64,000 bases of DNA from Polynucleobacter campilacus (lineage in GTDB: Bacteria; Pseudomonadota; Gammaproteobacteria; Burkholderiales; Burkholderiaceae): positions 1 through 64,000 of the forward strand of contig NZ_NGUP01000007.1 in assembly GCF_002206625.1 (NCBI RefSeq). The letters are read 5' to 3'. The stretch's first letter is position 1. Every line of letters starts with the position of its first letter. The notes under the pieces are model-generated. The model was given only the letters and a program-made list of their open reading frames with translations, was not told where the DNA came from and made no database searches. A program made the translations under genes and the position numbers. Of the stretch, positions 44,566-54,946 are shown piece after piece.

Positions 44566-44696
44566 ATCACCGCTTTAGTGCATTACGCATTTTTGCGGTG
44601 CAATCCACCCAAGAGACCATCCCCTTAGAAGAGTAGATTGAAGTTGTGCAGTGAACCATGACTGCTAACAATTTCATCAAACACCGGGAGTGTGTC

Positions 44697-44777
44697 ATGA
44701 AAGCCTCAGATAGTTTTGCGATCATCTTAATTCTGATTGCACTGTCTTATGCGGTCAGTATGTTTGTAGCGAGCTAG
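44697..44777 (+). CDS. Possible 26-residue membrane peptide
   Basis: In the 300-base gap between rlmD and the convergent Bax-inhibitor gene, ATG 44697 is preceded by GGGAG seven bases upstream and opens 26 codons: a polar start and one hydrophobic helix (FAIILILIALSYAVSMFV). The good ribosome site is the only support. Nothing else is seen in the gap apart from the terminator behind it. Confidence 0.4.
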   Translation: MKASDSFAIILILIALSYAVSMFVAS

Positions 44778-44806
44778 TAGCTCACTTACAAAAAGCAAAG
44801 ACAAAA

Positions 44807-44832
44807 CTAAAGGCGCCCGCAGGCGCCTTTAG
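44807..44832. terminator. Bidirectional rho-independent terminator
   Basis: CTAAAGGCGCC and GGCGCCTTTAG form a perfect 11-base stem with a 4-base loop CGCA between convergent transcripts. T-rich and A-rich flanks suit both directions only moderately. Confidence 0.8.
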
Positions 44833-44864
44833 AGAACATCTCACTAAAAAGTCTTTAGACTCCA

Positions 44865-45566
44865 TTAGTCCTTATTGCCACCAACAATACCTAATAGTGC
44901 CAGTAAGTTGGTAAAGACGTTATACACATCTAAGTAGATGGCAAGAGTAGCCATGATGTAGTTGGTTTCTCCGCCATTGATGACGCGTTGTACGTCAACC
45001 AGGATGAAAGCTGAGAAGATTGCGATAGCCAAAACCATTACAGTCAACATCAAGGCGGGCAACTCTAGCCAGATGTTTGCCAACGAAGCAACGATCAAGA
45101 GCAGTACGCCGACCATTAACCATTTGCCCATGCCAGCAAAATCAGTTTTGCTTACAGTGGCAATCGTAGCCATCGTAGCGAAGATAGCTGCTGTGCCACC
45201 AAAAGACAACATGATGAGCGTAGCGCCATTACTGTAGCTATTGAGCGTAAAGCCAATCAAGCGGGACATCATGATGCCCATGAAGAAGGTGAAACCTAAG
45301 AGCAGCAGAACGCCTATACCAGTCTCTTTGTTCTTTTCAATAGCCCAGAAGAAGCCAAAGGCAACCGCCATGAAAACAATGAAACCAATGAATGGACTAC
45401 CAGCAAAAAGGGTAAAGCCCATCGCAACACCAAGCCAGGCGCCAATGACTGTTGGAACCATTGACAGCGCCAGGAGGGCATAGGTATTACGTAGTACGCG
45501 GTTACGTACCTGAAGATTGCTAATTGAACCGGTTTGACCAAAGCCGTAAGAGTTAAGATCACTCAT
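44865..45566 (-). CDS. Bax inhibitor-1/YccA family membrane protein
   Basis: A seven-helix membrane protein of the BI-1/YccA family (233 residues). N-terminal NRVLRNTYALLALSMVPTVIGAWLG and the C-terminal ALAIYLDVYNVFTNLLALLG with the conserved Asp residues are typical. The track ORF begins at 45632, but AAGGAG upstream of ATG 45566 fixes the start. It is monocistronic and convergent with the rlmD transcript. The family is linked to FtsH/ion homeostasis; the role in bacteria is unsettled. Confidence 0.92.
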   Translation of the reverse strand: MSDLNSYGFGQTGSISNLQVRNRVLRNTYALLALSMVPTVIGAWLGVAMGFTLFAGSPFIGFIVFMAVAFGFFWAIEKNKETGIGVLLLLGFTFFMGIMMSRLIGFTLNSYSNGATLIMLSFGGTAAIFATMATIATVSKTDFAGMGKWLMVGVLLLIVASLANIWLELPALMLTVMVLAIAIFSAFILVDVQRVINGGETNYIMATLAIYLDVYNVFTNLLALLGIVGGNKD

Positions 45567-45743
45567 AAGGACTCCTTTTTTCAAAGTGATTACATGAGCC
45601 CATGAAGGGCTGTTGACAGTAAGTATAGACAAAACAGCCTGATTTCAAGTCCCCAGAGAAAAGACCTACAAAATGAGGGTTTATGCCCTGTAAATTCAAT
45701 AGCTTAGCCCTACTCATATAGGGGTAAATACCCTCAGGCAATG

Positions 45744-45749
45744 TATAAT
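45744..45749 (+). promoter_or_regulatory. Candidate -10 box of the ndk operon
   Basis: TATAAT with an upstream TG (ATGTATAAT) lies 87 bases before the ndk ATG. No good -35 is seen, which is tolerated with extended -10 elements only if the TGn spacing is right, and here it is not exact. It is the only promoter-like element noticed in the 269-base gap. Confidence 0.4.
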
Positions 45750-45835
45750 TTGGGGGTCGTTGAGCTTGGGCGGGCTTTTTAACCCGTTTTCACCTTAGCC
45801 AACAAATATCTATGAAATAACTATTGGAGTCTTGC

Positions 45836-46261
45836 ATGGCAATTGAACGCACCCTTTCTATCATCAAACCTGATGCTGTCGCTAAAAACGTCATCGGCAA
45901 AATCTATGACCGTTTTGAATCCGCTGGTTTGAAGATTATTGCTTCCAGAATGGCGCACCTTTCACAAGTTGAGGCTGAGCAGTTCTATGGCGTTCACAAA
46001 GATCGTCCTTTCTTTAAAGATTTAGTGAGCTTCATGATTTCTGGCCCAGTGATGATTCAAGTATTGCAAGGCGAAGGCGCAATTGCTAAGAATCGCGATT
46101 TGATGGGCGCTACAGATCCTAAGAAGGCAGACAAAGGCACAATCCGTGCTGACTTTGCTGACAGCATTGATGCAAATGCTGTTCATGGTTCTGATGCTCC
46201 TGAAACAGCTGCTGTGGAAGTTGCTTTCTTCTTCCCTGGCATCAATGTTTTCAATCGTTAA
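45836..46261 (+). CDS. ndk: Nucleoside diphosphate kinase Ndk
   Basis: Ndk transfers phosphate among nucleoside di- and triphosphates through a phospho-His. Catalytic His117 lies in the [12 protein letters not shown] signature; the N-terminal [12 protein letters not shown] is typical. ATG 45836 (141 residues) is preferred over the track TTG at 45824, with GGAG eight bases upstream. It heads the conserved ndk-rlmN-ispG series. Confidence 0.97.
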   Translation: MAIERTLSIIKPDAVAKNVIGKIYDRFESAGLKIIASRMAHLSQVEAEQFYGVHKDRPFFKDLVSFMISGPVMIQVLQGEGAIAKNRDLMGATDPKKADKGTIRADFADSIDANAVHGSDAPETAAVEVAFFFPGINVFNR

Positions 46262-46292
46262 TCAGTAACTTATTTATTTATAAGTAGGCGCA

Positions 46293-47481
46293 TTGACCTC
46301 CCCGCGCGTAAATCTCTTAGATTTTGACGCTGACCAAATGGCGGCGTATGTCGCGGGGTTGAATGAAAAGCCCTTTAGGGCCAAGCAGCTCATGCAATGG
46401 ATACACCAACGCGGTGTATCTGATATTAATGACATGAGTGATTTAGCAAAAAGCTTCAGAGCAACATTGCTAGATAAAGTAGAAGTCCTTTCTCTACCCG
46501 TGATTAAAGACGAGCACGCTTCAGACGGTACCCGTAAGTGGTTGCTAGACGTGGGTGCTGGTAATGCGGTTGAGTCTGTTTTTATTCCAGAGGATGATCG
46601 AGGTACCTTGTGCATCTCTTCTCAGGCGGGTTGTGCAGTCAATTGCCGCTTTTGCTCTACCGGCCGCCAAGGTTTTTCACGCAATCTCACCTCCGGTGAA
46701 ATCATCGGGCAATTGTGGTTTGCTGAGCATCTTTTGCGTAATGACCCAGAGGCGATTCGCAGGATCGAAAAATATCCAACTCCGGGCTGGGAGCACACAG
46801 GTCGAGTGATTTCGAATGTGGTGATGATGGGTATGGGCGAGCCATTACTAAATTACGATAACGTAGTCTCTGCATTGCGTTTGATGCTTGACGATAGAGC
46901 TTATGGCTTGTCGCGTCGTCGTGTCACAGTGTCGACATCCGGTGTAGTGCCGATGATTGATCGCCTGGCACAAGATTGCCCAGTTGCCTTAGCGGTGTCA
47001 TTACACGCAGCAAATGATGCCTTGCGTGACCAACTCGTGCCACTCAATCAAAAATATCCTTTACGTGAATTACTCGATGCGTGTGAGCGTTACCTGCCAT
47101 TTGCACCGAGAGATTTCTTGACCTTTGAATACTGCATGCTAGATGGTGTCAATGACTCAGACATCCAGGCAAAAGAATTAGTACGTTTGCTCAGAAATAT
47201 TAAGTGCAAAATCAACCTCATCCCATTTAATCCATTTCCAGAGTCAGGCTTAAAGCGTTCATCAGATCAGCGCATACATGCTTTTTTTTGGCATCCTCTT
47301 AGATGCAGGCATGGTGGCTACGGTACGTAAGACCCGTGGCGATGATATTGCGGCTGCTTGTGGTCAACTGGCAGGTGATGTTGTAGATCGCACCCGAGTT
47401 CGTGAACGTGCTGTGCACGATGCCCAAATTGTTACAGAATCACAAGAGCAGCCCATTGAGTGGCTCAAAAAGTTAAATTAA
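46293..47481 (+). CDS. rlmN: 23S rRNA/tRNA adenine-C2 methyltransferase RlmN, frame broken at a T8 run
   Basis: RlmN is a radical-SAM enzyme methylating A2503 of 23S rRNA and A37 of some tRNAs. The main frame (46293-47330) has the CxxxCxxC cluster motif (CAVNCRFC) and [13 protein letters not shown]. Near the end, at a run of eight T (47282-47289), the correct reading [17 protein letters not shown] continues in the next frame (to 47481). One T fewer would give an intact 395-residue protein. The shifted-out part carries the AACGQL Cys, equivalent to the catalytic methyl-accepting Cys355 of E. coli, so the unshifted product would be inactive. Start is TTG. Confidence 0.9.
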
Positions 47482-47493
47482 ATTTAGGTCCAT

Positions 47494-48774
47494 ATGAGCT
47501 CTAATCATTCCTCATCACCCAAGTTACCGAATTTACCTTTGGGACCATCCCCGAAGCGTGAGACCCGCCAAGCAACCGTTGCCTGGAAAACGAACATCAT
47601 CACGGTGGGTGGCGATGCGCCTGTGCGCGTGCAGTCCATGACCAATACTGATACTGCTGATGCAGTGGGTACGGCAATCCAAATTAAAGAGTTGGCACGA
47701 GCTGGTTCTGAGATGGTTCGTATAACTGTTAATACGCCAGAAGCTGCAGCTGCAGTGCCATATATTCGTGAGCAGTTGGACAAGATGGATGTTTTAGTCC
47801 CATTGATTGGCGACTTTCATTACAACGGCCATACTTTATTAAACGATTACCCTGAATGCGCTAAAGCACTCTCCAAATATCGCATCAATCCAGGCAATGT
47901 CGGTAAGGGTGCTAAACGCGATCCACAATTTGCACAAATGATTGAAGCAGCCTGCAAGTATGACAAGCCTATTCGCATTGGTGTGAACTGGGGAAGCCTA
48001 GATCAAGAGCTCTTGGCATCCATTATGGATAGCAATGCGGCTTTAGCAGACCCAAAGACTGCACAAGAGGTGATGATTGAAGCGCTGATTCAGTCTGCAT
48101 TGCAATCTGCAGAAAAGGCAGTGGAGTTGGGCATGAACCCCAATCAAATTTTGCTATCTTGTAAAGTCAGTAATGTGCAAGACTTGGTAGCAGTCTACCG
48201 TGACCTTGCGCGCCGTTCTGACTATCCTCTGCATTTAGGATTAACTGAGGCAGGTATGGGTAGTAAAGGAATTGTTTCTTCTACTGCTGCAATGGGCATT
48301 TTGTTGCAAGAGGGTATTGGCGATACGATTCGGGTTTCTTTAACACCGGATCCTGGTGCACCTCGTGAGAATGAAGTGATCGTTGCGCAAGAAATTTTGC
48401 AAACCATGGGCTTACGTAATTTCACACCAATGGTCATTGCCTGTCCTGGTTGTGGCAGAACGACTAGCACTACTTTCCAAGAGCTCGCAGCCGATATTCA
48501 ATCGTATTTGCGCCAACAAATGCCGATTTGGAAGAAAACCCATCCTGGCGTGGAGAATATGAATGTGGCAGTGATGGGATGTATTGTGAATGGCCCAGGT
48601 GAAAGTAAGCACGCTAATATTGGGATCTCATTACCAGGAACCGGTGAAACTCCAGCAGCCCCCGTATTTGTAGATGGCCTTAAGGTGAAAACTTTGCGAG
48701 GTGAGAAAATTGCCCAAGAGTTTCAGGTCATCGTCGATGAATACGTGAAAAAGAATTACGCGGCAAAAGCGTAA
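47494..48774 (+). CDS. ispG: 4-hydroxy-3-methylbut-2-enyl diphosphate synthase IspG
   Basis: IspG performs the sixth step of the MEP isoprenoid pathway with a 4Fe-4S cluster. The N-terminal barrel contains [13 protein letters not shown] and GDFHYNGH; the cluster ligands are in [14 protein letters not shown] and [10 protein letters not shown]. Length 426. It follows rlmN with 12 bases between and precedes hisS. PilF- and RodZ-type genes often found between rlmN and ispG in relatives are absent here. Confidence 0.97.
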   Translation: MSSNHSSSPKLPNLPLGPSPKRETRQATVAWKTNIITVGGDAPVRVQSMTNTDTADAVGTAIQIKELARAGSEMVRITVNTPEAAAAVPYIREQLDKMDVLVPLIGDFHYNGHTLLNDYPECAKALSKYRINPGNVGKGAKRDPQFAQMIEAACKYDKPIRIGVNWGSLDQELLASIMDSNAALADPKTAQEVMIEALIQSALQSAEKAVELGMNPNQILLSCKVSNVQDLVAVYRDLARRSDYPLHLGLTEAGMGSKGIVSSTAAMGILLQEGIGDTIRVSLTPDPGAPRENEVIVAQEILQTMGLRNFTPMVIACPGCGRTTSTTFQELAADIQSYLRQQMPIWKKTHPGVENMNVAVMGCIVNGPGESKHANIGISLPGTGETPAAPVFVDGLKVKTLRGEKIAQEFQVIVDEYVKKNYAAKA

Positions 48775-48804
48775 TAGAGCTTAATTAGTAGAACAAGAAT
48801 AAAA

Positions 48805-50124
48805 ATGACTGATCAGCACAATAAAACTAAAGCGCAGAAGATTAATGGTGTGCGCGGCATGAATGACTTGCTGCCAGCCGACGCTGCGCAGTGGGCTCAC
48901 CTGGATCATGTCTTGCGGGATTTAACCCGTGCCTATGGTTATGAGTTTTTGAGAACCCCGATTGTCGAAGCAACCGCAGTATTTCAACGGGGTATTGGTG
49001 AAGTCACCGACATCGTTGAAAAAGAAATGTATTCCTTCGAGGATCGCTTGAATGGCGAACAGCTTACTTTGCGTCCGGAAGGTACTGCTGCATTAGTACG
49101 ATCGGTGATTGAAAATAATTTACTCTACGAAGGTCCTAAGCGTCTTTGGTATACCGGACCGATGTTTCGCCATGAGCGCCCACAACGTGGTCGCTATCGT
49201 CAGTTTCACCAATTTGGCATCGAGGCTTTAGGTTTTGCCGGCCCCGATATTGATGCTGAAATCATTCTAATGGGCCAACGTCTATGGGACGAGCTTGGCC
49301 TCATTGGAGTTCGCCTTGAGATTAATTCTTTAGGGCAGGCTAATGAGCGTGCTGAGCATCGTGCCGCCTTAGTCGCTTACTTTGAGAAAAACAAGGCACA
49401 GCTTGATGAAGATTCGCAGCGACGCCTGATTACTAATCCCTTGCGCATCCTCGATTCCAAGAATCCAGAGATGCAGGCATTCATTGAAGGCGCGCCAAAG
49501 TTATTAGATTTCTTGGGAGAAGAATCCCTTGCGCACTTCAATGCTGTCCAAGCTTTACTAAAAGCAAACAACATTCCTTGCAAGATCAATCCCCGTTTAG
49601 TCCGTGGTTTGGATTACTACAACCTCACTGTATTTGAGTGGGTTACTGATGAGTTGGGGGCGCAGGGAACGATTGCTGGTGGTGGTCGTTACGATCCATT
49701 GATCGAGCGCATGGGCGGTAAAGCCGCGCCTGCTTGTGGCTGGGCCATGGGGATGGAGCGTGTGCTCGAGTTGATGAAGGTCTCTGGATCATTACCCGAA
49801 GCTCAATCCCAGTGCGACATCTTTGTATTGCATCAAGGTGGCGAGACGTTGAGCACTGCCATGATCATTGCCGAGCGTTTACGTAGCGCCGGTATTGACA
49901 CCATTCTTTTCTGTCCACCAGACGGACAATTGGCCAGCTTTAAGTCACAAATGAAGAAGGCGGATGCCAGTGGGGCAGCCTTTGCAGTCATTATTGGCCC
50001 AGATGAATTGGCTAAGAATGAGCCTCAGATCAAAGACTTGCGGGCTAGCGGCGAGCAAAAGGCCGTGCCATTGGATGGGGTACTTGAAGCTGTAATTGAA
50101 GCCTTAGTAGGCGCCTCCGAATAG
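48805..50124 (+). CDS. hisS: Histidyl-tRNA synthetase HisS
   Basis: A class II aminoacyl-tRNA synthetase. Motif 1 ([21 protein letters not shown]), motif 2 ([19 protein letters not shown]), the His-specific [15 protein letters not shown] and motif 3 ([14 protein letters not shown]...GWAMGMERV) are all present, followed by an anticodon-binding domain. 439 residues is normal. A related but non-catalytic paralogue, hisZ, lies at 57328. Confidence 0.97.
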   Translation: MTDQHNKTKAQKINGVRGMNDLLPADAAQWAHLDHVLRDLTRAYGYEFLRTPIVEATAVFQRGIGEVTDIVEKEMYSFEDRLNGEQLTLRPEGTAALVRSVIENNLLYEGPKRLWYTGPMFRHERPQRGRYRQFHQFGIEALGFAGPDIDAEIILMGQRLWDELGLIGVRLEINSLGQANERAEHRAALVAYFEKNKAQLDEDSQRRLITNPLRILDSKNPEMQAFIEGAPKLLDFLGEESLAHFNAVQALLKANNIPCKINPRLVRGLDYYNLTVFEWVTDELGAQGTIAGGGRYDPLIERMGGKAAPACGWAMGMERVLELMKVSGSLPEAQSQCDIFVLHQGGETLSTAMIIAERLRSAGIDTILFCPPDGQLASFKSQMKKADASGAAFAVIIGPDELAKNEPQIKDLRASGEQKAVPLDGVLEAVIEALVGASE

Positions 50125-50184
50125 AATGAGTCTATTGTTTATCTTTAATAGCAATAAACCCCTTATTAATGAGTTTGGATTCAC

Positions 50185-50844
50185 ATGCCTTTAGATCTAG
50201 AAGAACAAGAACAGTTAGACCAACTTAAAGCGTTTTGGCAAAAGTACCGTAATCTGATTACCGGGGTCTTGACCGCCGTTTTATTTGCATATGCCGCATA
50301 TAGCGGTTATGGATGGTGGCGCAATAGTCAAGCTTTGGAAGCATCCAAGCTCTATGAAACGATGGTGAGCGCTATTGTGAAGGGTGATCAAGCTCAAAGC
50401 CTACGTGCTGCCGATGACTTGCAAAAAGATTTTGCGCGAACACCATACGCAGCGATGGCCAGCTTGATCGCTGCGCGTCTTGCTGCTGATACTGGAAATG
50501 TCGCTAAGGCGATTGATTATCTCCGTTGGACCGCTAAGAATGCATCCAATGATGGCTACTTGGCTTTGGCCAAATTACGCTTAGTGACTCAGTTAATTGA
50601 GCAGGGCGGTGAAAAAGATTTCGCCGAGGCAGATCAAATACTGAAAGAAACGCCGATTGCTGGCTTTGAGGCATTGTGGCTAGAGCGTCGTGGTGATTGG
50701 TATTTGGTACAAAAGAAAAATACTGAAGCCAAAAAAAGCTATGAAGATGCATGGAAAAAATTAGACCAAGCGAAAGAATTTCCTGAGGAGGCACGTCGCC
50801 TCTTGAAGGTGAAATTAGATGCAGTAGGAGGGGTAGCACAGTGA
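50185..50844 (+). CDS. yfgM: YfgM-like tetratricopeptide membrane protein
   Basis: YfgM is an ancillary SecYEG/periplasmic chaperone-associated protein. The 219-residue product has a short cytoplasmic N-terminus (LDLEEQEQLDQLKAFWQKY), one membrane helix at about 24-42 and a periplasmic tetratricopeptide-like domain. Its stop overlaps the GTG of bamB. The hisS-yfgM-bamB-der order supports the call. Confidence 0.9.
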   Translation: MPLDLEEQEQLDQLKAFWQKYRNLITGVLTAVLFAYAAYSGYGWWRNSQALEASKLYETMVSAIVKGDQAQSLRAADDLQKDFARTPYAAMASLIAARLAADTGNVAKAIDYLRWTAKNASNDGYLALAKLRLVTQLIEQGGEKDFAEADQILKETPIAGFEALWLERRGDWYLVQKKNTEAKKSYEDAWKKLDQAKEFPEEARRLLKVKLDAVGGVAQ

Positions 50845-51986
50845 GGCGCTTAGTAAGACCCCTTGGCACCACTATTTTGATGGGTGTAGTTGCCCTAGCG
50901 TTAGTTGCCTGTTCTGGTAGCTCTCGTGTTCGCAAGCCCTCCGATTTAGTAACCGTAAGCAATCAGTTTGAAATGCAGACGGTATGGTCAACTAGCGTCG
51001 GCTCTTCTGAAGGCTTTAACTTTCATCCAGTCGTTGCAGGCGATGCTGTGTATGCAGCCTCCCATCGCGGTAATTTGGTCAAGATTGATTTGGCCACTGG
51101 TAAAAAAGTTTGGGAAGCTTCTGTTCCTGAGCGCCTCTCTATTGGTCCTGGATCTGATGGTCGCACCACAGTTGCTGTGAGTACCAAAGGTAACGTCTAT
51201 GCATATGACGATACTGGTAAGCAGATGTGGAAAGTCAATGTCAGTAGTGAAGTATTGAGCGAGCCCATTGTTGCCGGTGGAATTGTGATTGTGCGAGCAC
51301 TCGACAATCGTTTTATTGGCTTAGATGCACAAACAGGCGTTCGTAAGTGGATTTATCAACGTCAACAATCCGCCTTGTCATTGCGTGTTGGTTACGGCAT
51401 GCTGGCTATCGGCAATGAAGTGATTGTGACTGGCTTTTCTGGCGGACGTTTTGGCATGATTGCGATTGCTAATGGTGGCCTGGTTTGGGAAACGCCGGTG
51501 TCATTTCCAAAAGGCTTTTCAGAGATTGAGCGCTTAAACGATGTGACGGCTAAACCGAGTATGGAGGGCGATATCATCTGCGCAGTTTCCTATCAGGGTA
51601 GAGTTGGTTGTGGACAGGCGCGAACCGGAAATTTACTGTGGTTCAAAGATTACTCAAGCTATACCGGTACCGCACAAAGTGCAGATCTCGTTTTTTCATC
51701 TAATGAAAAATCTTATGTGACAGCATTTGCTACTAAGGATGGTGCTCAGGTTTGGGAAAATACCCAGCTGACTCATCGTGATGTAGGCGAATCATTAGCG
51801 GTTGGCAAGGTTCTGCTTTTAGGGGATGCCCAAGGTTATGTGCATGCACTGGCACAGGCGAATGGAGAGATGATTGCTCGTATTCGTCACGATAGCAATC
51901 CAATCTCTGCTGCACCTATTGCAGTGGGTGGGCTCATCTTGATTCAATCTCAGGGTGGGAAAATCTCGGCCTACAGTCCTAAATGA
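50841..51986 (+). CDS. bamB: Outer membrane assembly lipoprotein BamB
   Basis: BamB is a beta-propeller lipoprotein of the BAM complex that inserts outer membrane proteins. The signal ends in lipobox LVAC (Cys24). Repeated PQQ-like blades follow, with [25 protein letters not shown] and GLVWETPV strands. 381 residues, GTG start overlapping yfgM (GTGA), ATGA overlap with der. Confidence 0.95.
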   Translation: MRRLVRPLGTTILMGVVALALVACSGSSRVRKPSDLVTVSNQFEMQTVWSTSVGSSEGFNFHPVVAGDAVYAASHRGNLVKIDLATGKKVWEASVPERLSIGPGSDGRTTVAVSTKGNVYAYDDTGKQMWKVNVSSEVLSEPIVAGGIVIVRALDNRFIGLDAQTGVRKWIYQRQQSALSLRVGYGMLAIGNEVIVTGFSGGRFGMIAIANGGLVWETPVSFPKGFSEIERLNDVTAKPSMEGDIICAVSYQGRVGCGQARTGNLLWFKDYSSYTGTAQSADLVFSSNEKSYVTAFATKDGAQVWENTQLTHRDVGESLAVGKVLLLGDAQGYVHALAQANGEMIARIRHDSNPISAAPIAVGGLILIQSQGGKISAYSPK

Positions 51987-53347
51987 ATCCAGTCATCACT
52001 ATCGTCGGCCGTCCCAATGTTGGGAAGTCGACACTCTTTAATCGCCTGACTCGTTCGCGCGATGCATTGGTGGCAGATTTTTCTGGCTTAACAAGAGACC
52101 GTCACTACGGCAAAGGCCGCATTGGCGAACGTGCCTTTATATGTGTAGATACCGGTGGCTTTGAGCCTGTCGCTAAAACTGGCATCGTTGCAGAGATGGC
52201 AAAGCAGACCAAGCAAGCGGTAGCTGAGTCTGACATTGTGATTTTCTTGGTGGATGGCCGCTTAGGTATGGCACCGCAGGATCGCGTGATTGCAGACTTT
52301 TTACGCAAGACGGGTCGTCCGACCATTTTGGCAGTCAATAAAACAGAAGGCATGCAAGCGGGTATTGTTACTGCCGATTTTCATGAGCTGGGTTTAGGGG
52401 AGCCATTCCCCATTTCTTCTGCGCACGGCGATGGTGTTCGTGGACTGATCGATGACGCCTTAGATTCATTAGGAATTGCAGAGCCTGACGAAGAAGAGTT
52501 GGCAAATGATCCAAATCGCCCAATGAAAATTGCGGTGGTAGGTCGTCCAAACGTAGGTAAGTCCACTCTAATCAATAAATTAATCGGCGAAGAGCGGGTG
52601 ATTGCATTTGATATGCCCGGCACTACCCGTGATGCGATTGAAGTTCCATTTGAGCGCAATGGTAAGCCATACATCCTAGTTGATACAGCAGGTTTGCGTC
52701 GTCGAGGAAAAGTATTTGAGGCAATTGAGAAATTCTCGGTAGTGAAGACATTGCAAGCCATTGCTGACTGTAATGTGGTGATCTTGATGCTCGATGCGCA
52801 GCAAGATATCTCCGAGCAAGATGCGCACATTGCAGGATTTATTGTTGAGGCAGGTCGTGCACTGGTTGTTGCTGTAAATAAGTGGGATGGCCTTGACACT
52901 TACGTTAAAGAACGCGCTCGTTTAGAGATTGCACAAAAATTGCGCTTTCTAGATTTTGCAAACGTGCACCCCATTTCTGCTAAAAAAGGTACTGGCCTCA
53001 AAGAGTTGTTCAAAGATGTGGATTCTGCTTATGCAGCTGCCATGGCGAAATTGCCAACCCCACGCTTAACTCGGATTTTGCAAGAGGCTATCGAGCATCA
53101 ACAACCAAAACGCGTTGGCATGGGGCGTCCGAAATTACGGTATGCACACCAAGGGGGCATGAACCCCCCAATCGTAGTGATTCATGGAACATCATTGAGC
53201 GGTGTCACCGATAGCTATAAGCGTTACCTAGAAGGACGCTTTAGGGATGTCTTCAAATTACGGGGCACCCCCTTAAGAATCCAGATGAACACTGCCAAAA
53301 ACCCTTACGTGGATGCGGATAAAGGAAAAAAAGGTAAGAAGAGGTAA
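51983..53347 (+). CDS. der: Ribosome assembly GTPase Der (EngA)
   Basis: Der has two tandem GTPase domains and a C-terminal KH-like domain and is needed for 50S assembly. Two P-loops, [14 protein letters not shown] (about 8-21) and [14 protein letters not shown] (about 188-201), are present with their DTGG/DTAG and NKxx motifs. The Lys/Gly-rich end GKKGKKR is typical. Length 454. Confidence 0.97.
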   Translation: MNPVITIVGRPNVGKSTLFNRLTRSRDALVADFSGLTRDRHYGKGRIGERAFICVDTGGFEPVAKTGIVAEMAKQTKQAVAESDIVIFLVDGRLGMAPQDRVIADFLRKTGRPTILAVNKTEGMQAGIVTADFHELGLGEPFPISSAHGDGVRGLIDDALDSLGIAEPDEEELANDPNRPMKIAVVGRPNVGKSTLINKLIGEERVIAFDMPGTTRDAIEVPFERNGKPYILVDTAGLRRRGKVFEAIEKFSVVKTLQAIADCNVVILMLDAQQDISEQDAHIAGFIVEAGRALVVAVNKWDGLDTYVKERARLEIAQKLRFLDFANVHPISAKKGTGLKELFKDVDSAYAAAMAKLPTPRLTRILQEAIEHQQPKRVGMGRPKLRYAHQGGMNPPIVVIHGTSLSGVTDSYKRYLEGRFRDVFKLRGTPLRIQMNTAKNPYVDADKGKKGKKR

Positions 53348-53365
53348 TTTTGGACTTGATTTTTT

Positions 53366-53371
53366 TATAAT
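53366..53371 (+). promoter_or_regulatory. Candidate -10 box upstream of hfq
   Basis: TATAAT after a T-run lies 99 bases upstream of the hfq ATG in the 122-base gap after der. No matching -35 was found, so it is only a candidate. Confidence 0.35.
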
Positions 53372-53469
53372 TGAGCCCAATATAGAAGGTTTGGTAGCAG
53401 TCATTTTTAAAGGTTTTTGTTTCATTAAAAAAGCAAGACTCCCTAAGTACAAAAGATATAAGGAGCAGT

Positions 53470-53712
53470 ATGAGCGCCAATAAAATTCAGTTACTGCAGG
53501 ATCCATTTCTCAATGCCTTGCGCAAAGAGCATATTCCTGTTTCGATCTATCTCGTGAATGGTATTAAATTGCAAGGCAATATTGAATCCTTTGATCAATA
53601 TGTCGTGCTTTTGCGTAATACCGTAACGCAGATGGTTTACAAGCATGCAATCTCTACGATTGTTCCAGCGCGTGCGATTGACTTTCGTATAGAAGAAGGC
53701 GACCCTGTATAA
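53470..53712 (+). CDS. hfq: RNA chaperone Hfq
   Basis: Hfq forms hexameric Sm-like rings that pair small RNAs with mRNAs. The 80-residue protein has [27 protein letters not shown] (Sm1) and the YKHAIST Sm2 motif. AAGGAG precedes ATG. The C-terminus is short, ending EEGDPV. The hflX reading frame runs through its stop, so translation of the two genes is probably coupled. Confidence 0.97.
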   Translation: MSANKIQLLQDPFLNALRKEHIPVSIYLVNGIKLQGNIESFDQYVVLLRNTVTQMVYKHAISTIVPARAIDFRIEEGDPV

Positions 53713-54946
53713 AACTGGAGTAGATGCGGCACGCGCCGTTCTCGTTGGTGTCGATACGGGACGCGAAGATTTTGCAGATAGCATGGCCGAACTCAGTCTC
53801 TTGGCTGATAGCGCTGGCTCTATACCCGCAGCTAGCGTAATTGCCCGTAAAGGAAAAACAGACCCCGCCTTGTTTATTGGTTCTGGCAAGGTAAACGAAC
53901 TCAAGCGCGTGATGGAAGAACAAAACGCTGAGCTCGCGATCTTTAATCATCCGCTTTCGCCAACCCAGCAGCGCAACTTAGAGCGTCACCTCGATCGTCA
54001 TGTGATGGATCGGACTGGTTTGATATTAGATATCTTTAGTCAAAGAGCACAAAGTCACATTGGTAAGACGCAAGTGGAGTTAGCACAAGTGCGCTATCGC
54101 ATGTCTCGCTTAGTCAGGGCCTGGAGCCACTTAGAGCGTCAACGCGGTGGTATTGGTGTACGTGGTGGTCCTGGTGAAACCCAGATGGAGTTAGATCGCC
54201 GCATGCTAGCGACGAAGGCTAAGCGTTTAGAAAATGAACTCGAGAAACTCCAGCGCCAGCAAAAAACCCAGAGAAGGGCACGTCATCGTCAGGATGTGTT
54301 CTCTGTCTCCTTGGTGGGATATACCAATGCTGGCAAATCCACCTTATTTAATTCCCTAACAAAAGCAGGGGCTTATGCGGCTGATCAACTTTTTGCCACT
54401 TTGGATACCACCTCCAGAAAAGTCCATTTGGATGGAGTAGGCTCCATTGTGGTTTCCGATACCGTAGGCTTCATCCGAGATCTACCACACCAGTTGGTTG
54501 AGGCTTTTAGAGCCACCCTGGATGAGACCATCCATGCGGATCTGATCTTACATGTGATTGATGCCTGTAGCCCCGTAGCTCGGGAGCAAAAGGCCGAAGT
54601 TGAGGCTGTTTTGGAGGAAATTGGAGCAGATCAGATCCCTCGAATAGAGGTCATGAACAAAATTGACCAGATGCCTCAAACCTTTACCCGCGGAGCAGTT
54701 TTAGAGCGCGATGGGCAGGGTTTTCCTAGCCAGGTTTTCTTGTCCGCCAAGACAGGCTTGGGTCTAGATTTGCTCCGTACAGCCTTGGCTGAATGCTCCC
54801 AAATGACTGATAGAATAAGGTTCGAGCACAACCGTGCCAAGAAGCAATTGGCCCCGGACGAGTTTTTAGAACCTTTACCCGAACGACCAGATACCGCTGA
54901 ATTTAATCCCACTCTCAACCGAAACTATTTTTCTAATGATGCGTAA
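53705..54946 (+). CDS. hflX: Ribosome-splitting GTPase HflX, non-standard start likely
   Basis: HflX is a translational GTPase that rescues stalled ribosomes under stress. The glycine-rich linker [20 protein letters not shown] and the G domain with P-loop [12 protein letters not shown] and [10 protein letters not shown] are present. The track ORF starts at ATG 53783, but conserved N-terminal sequence ([16 protein letters not shown]) extends upstream in frame to about 53735, where no ATG, GTG or TTG exists before the TAG at 53690. CTG at 53705, five bases after AGAAGG, is the best candidate start (413 residues) and overlaps the hfq end by eight bases. Confidence 0.88.
   Translation: MYKTGVDAARAVLVGVDTGREDFADSMAELSLLADSAGSIPAASVIARKGKTDPALFIGSGKVNELKRVMEEQNAELAIFNHPLSPTQQRNLERHLDRHVMDRTGLILDIFSQRAQSHIGKTQVELAQVRYRMSRLVRAWSHLERQRGGIGVRGGPGETQMELDRRMLATKAKRLENELEKLQRQQKTQRRARHRQDVFSVSLVGYTNAGKSTLFNSLTKAGAYAADQLFATLDTTSRKVHLDGVGSIVVSDTVGFIRDLPHQLVEAFRATLDETIHADLILHVIDACSPVAREQKAEVEAVLEEIGADQIPRIEVMNKIDQMPQTFTRGAVLERDGQGFPSQVFLSAKTGLGLDLLRTALAECSQMTDRIRFEHNRAKKQLAPDEFLEPLPERPDTAEFNPTLNRNYFSNDA

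Noticed and set aside
44571-44615. Hairpin-like CACCGC...GCGGTG after rlmD
   Set aside because: The loop is long, no T-run follows on the plus strand, and a much better terminator exists at 44807.
52381-52899. 172-residue minus-strand ORF inside der
   Set aside because: Ser/Thr-rich antisense shadow of the GTPase domain of der.
53491-53904. 137-residue minus-strand ORF over hfq-hflX
   Set aside because: Antisense to hfq and the hflX N-terminus, both conserved.
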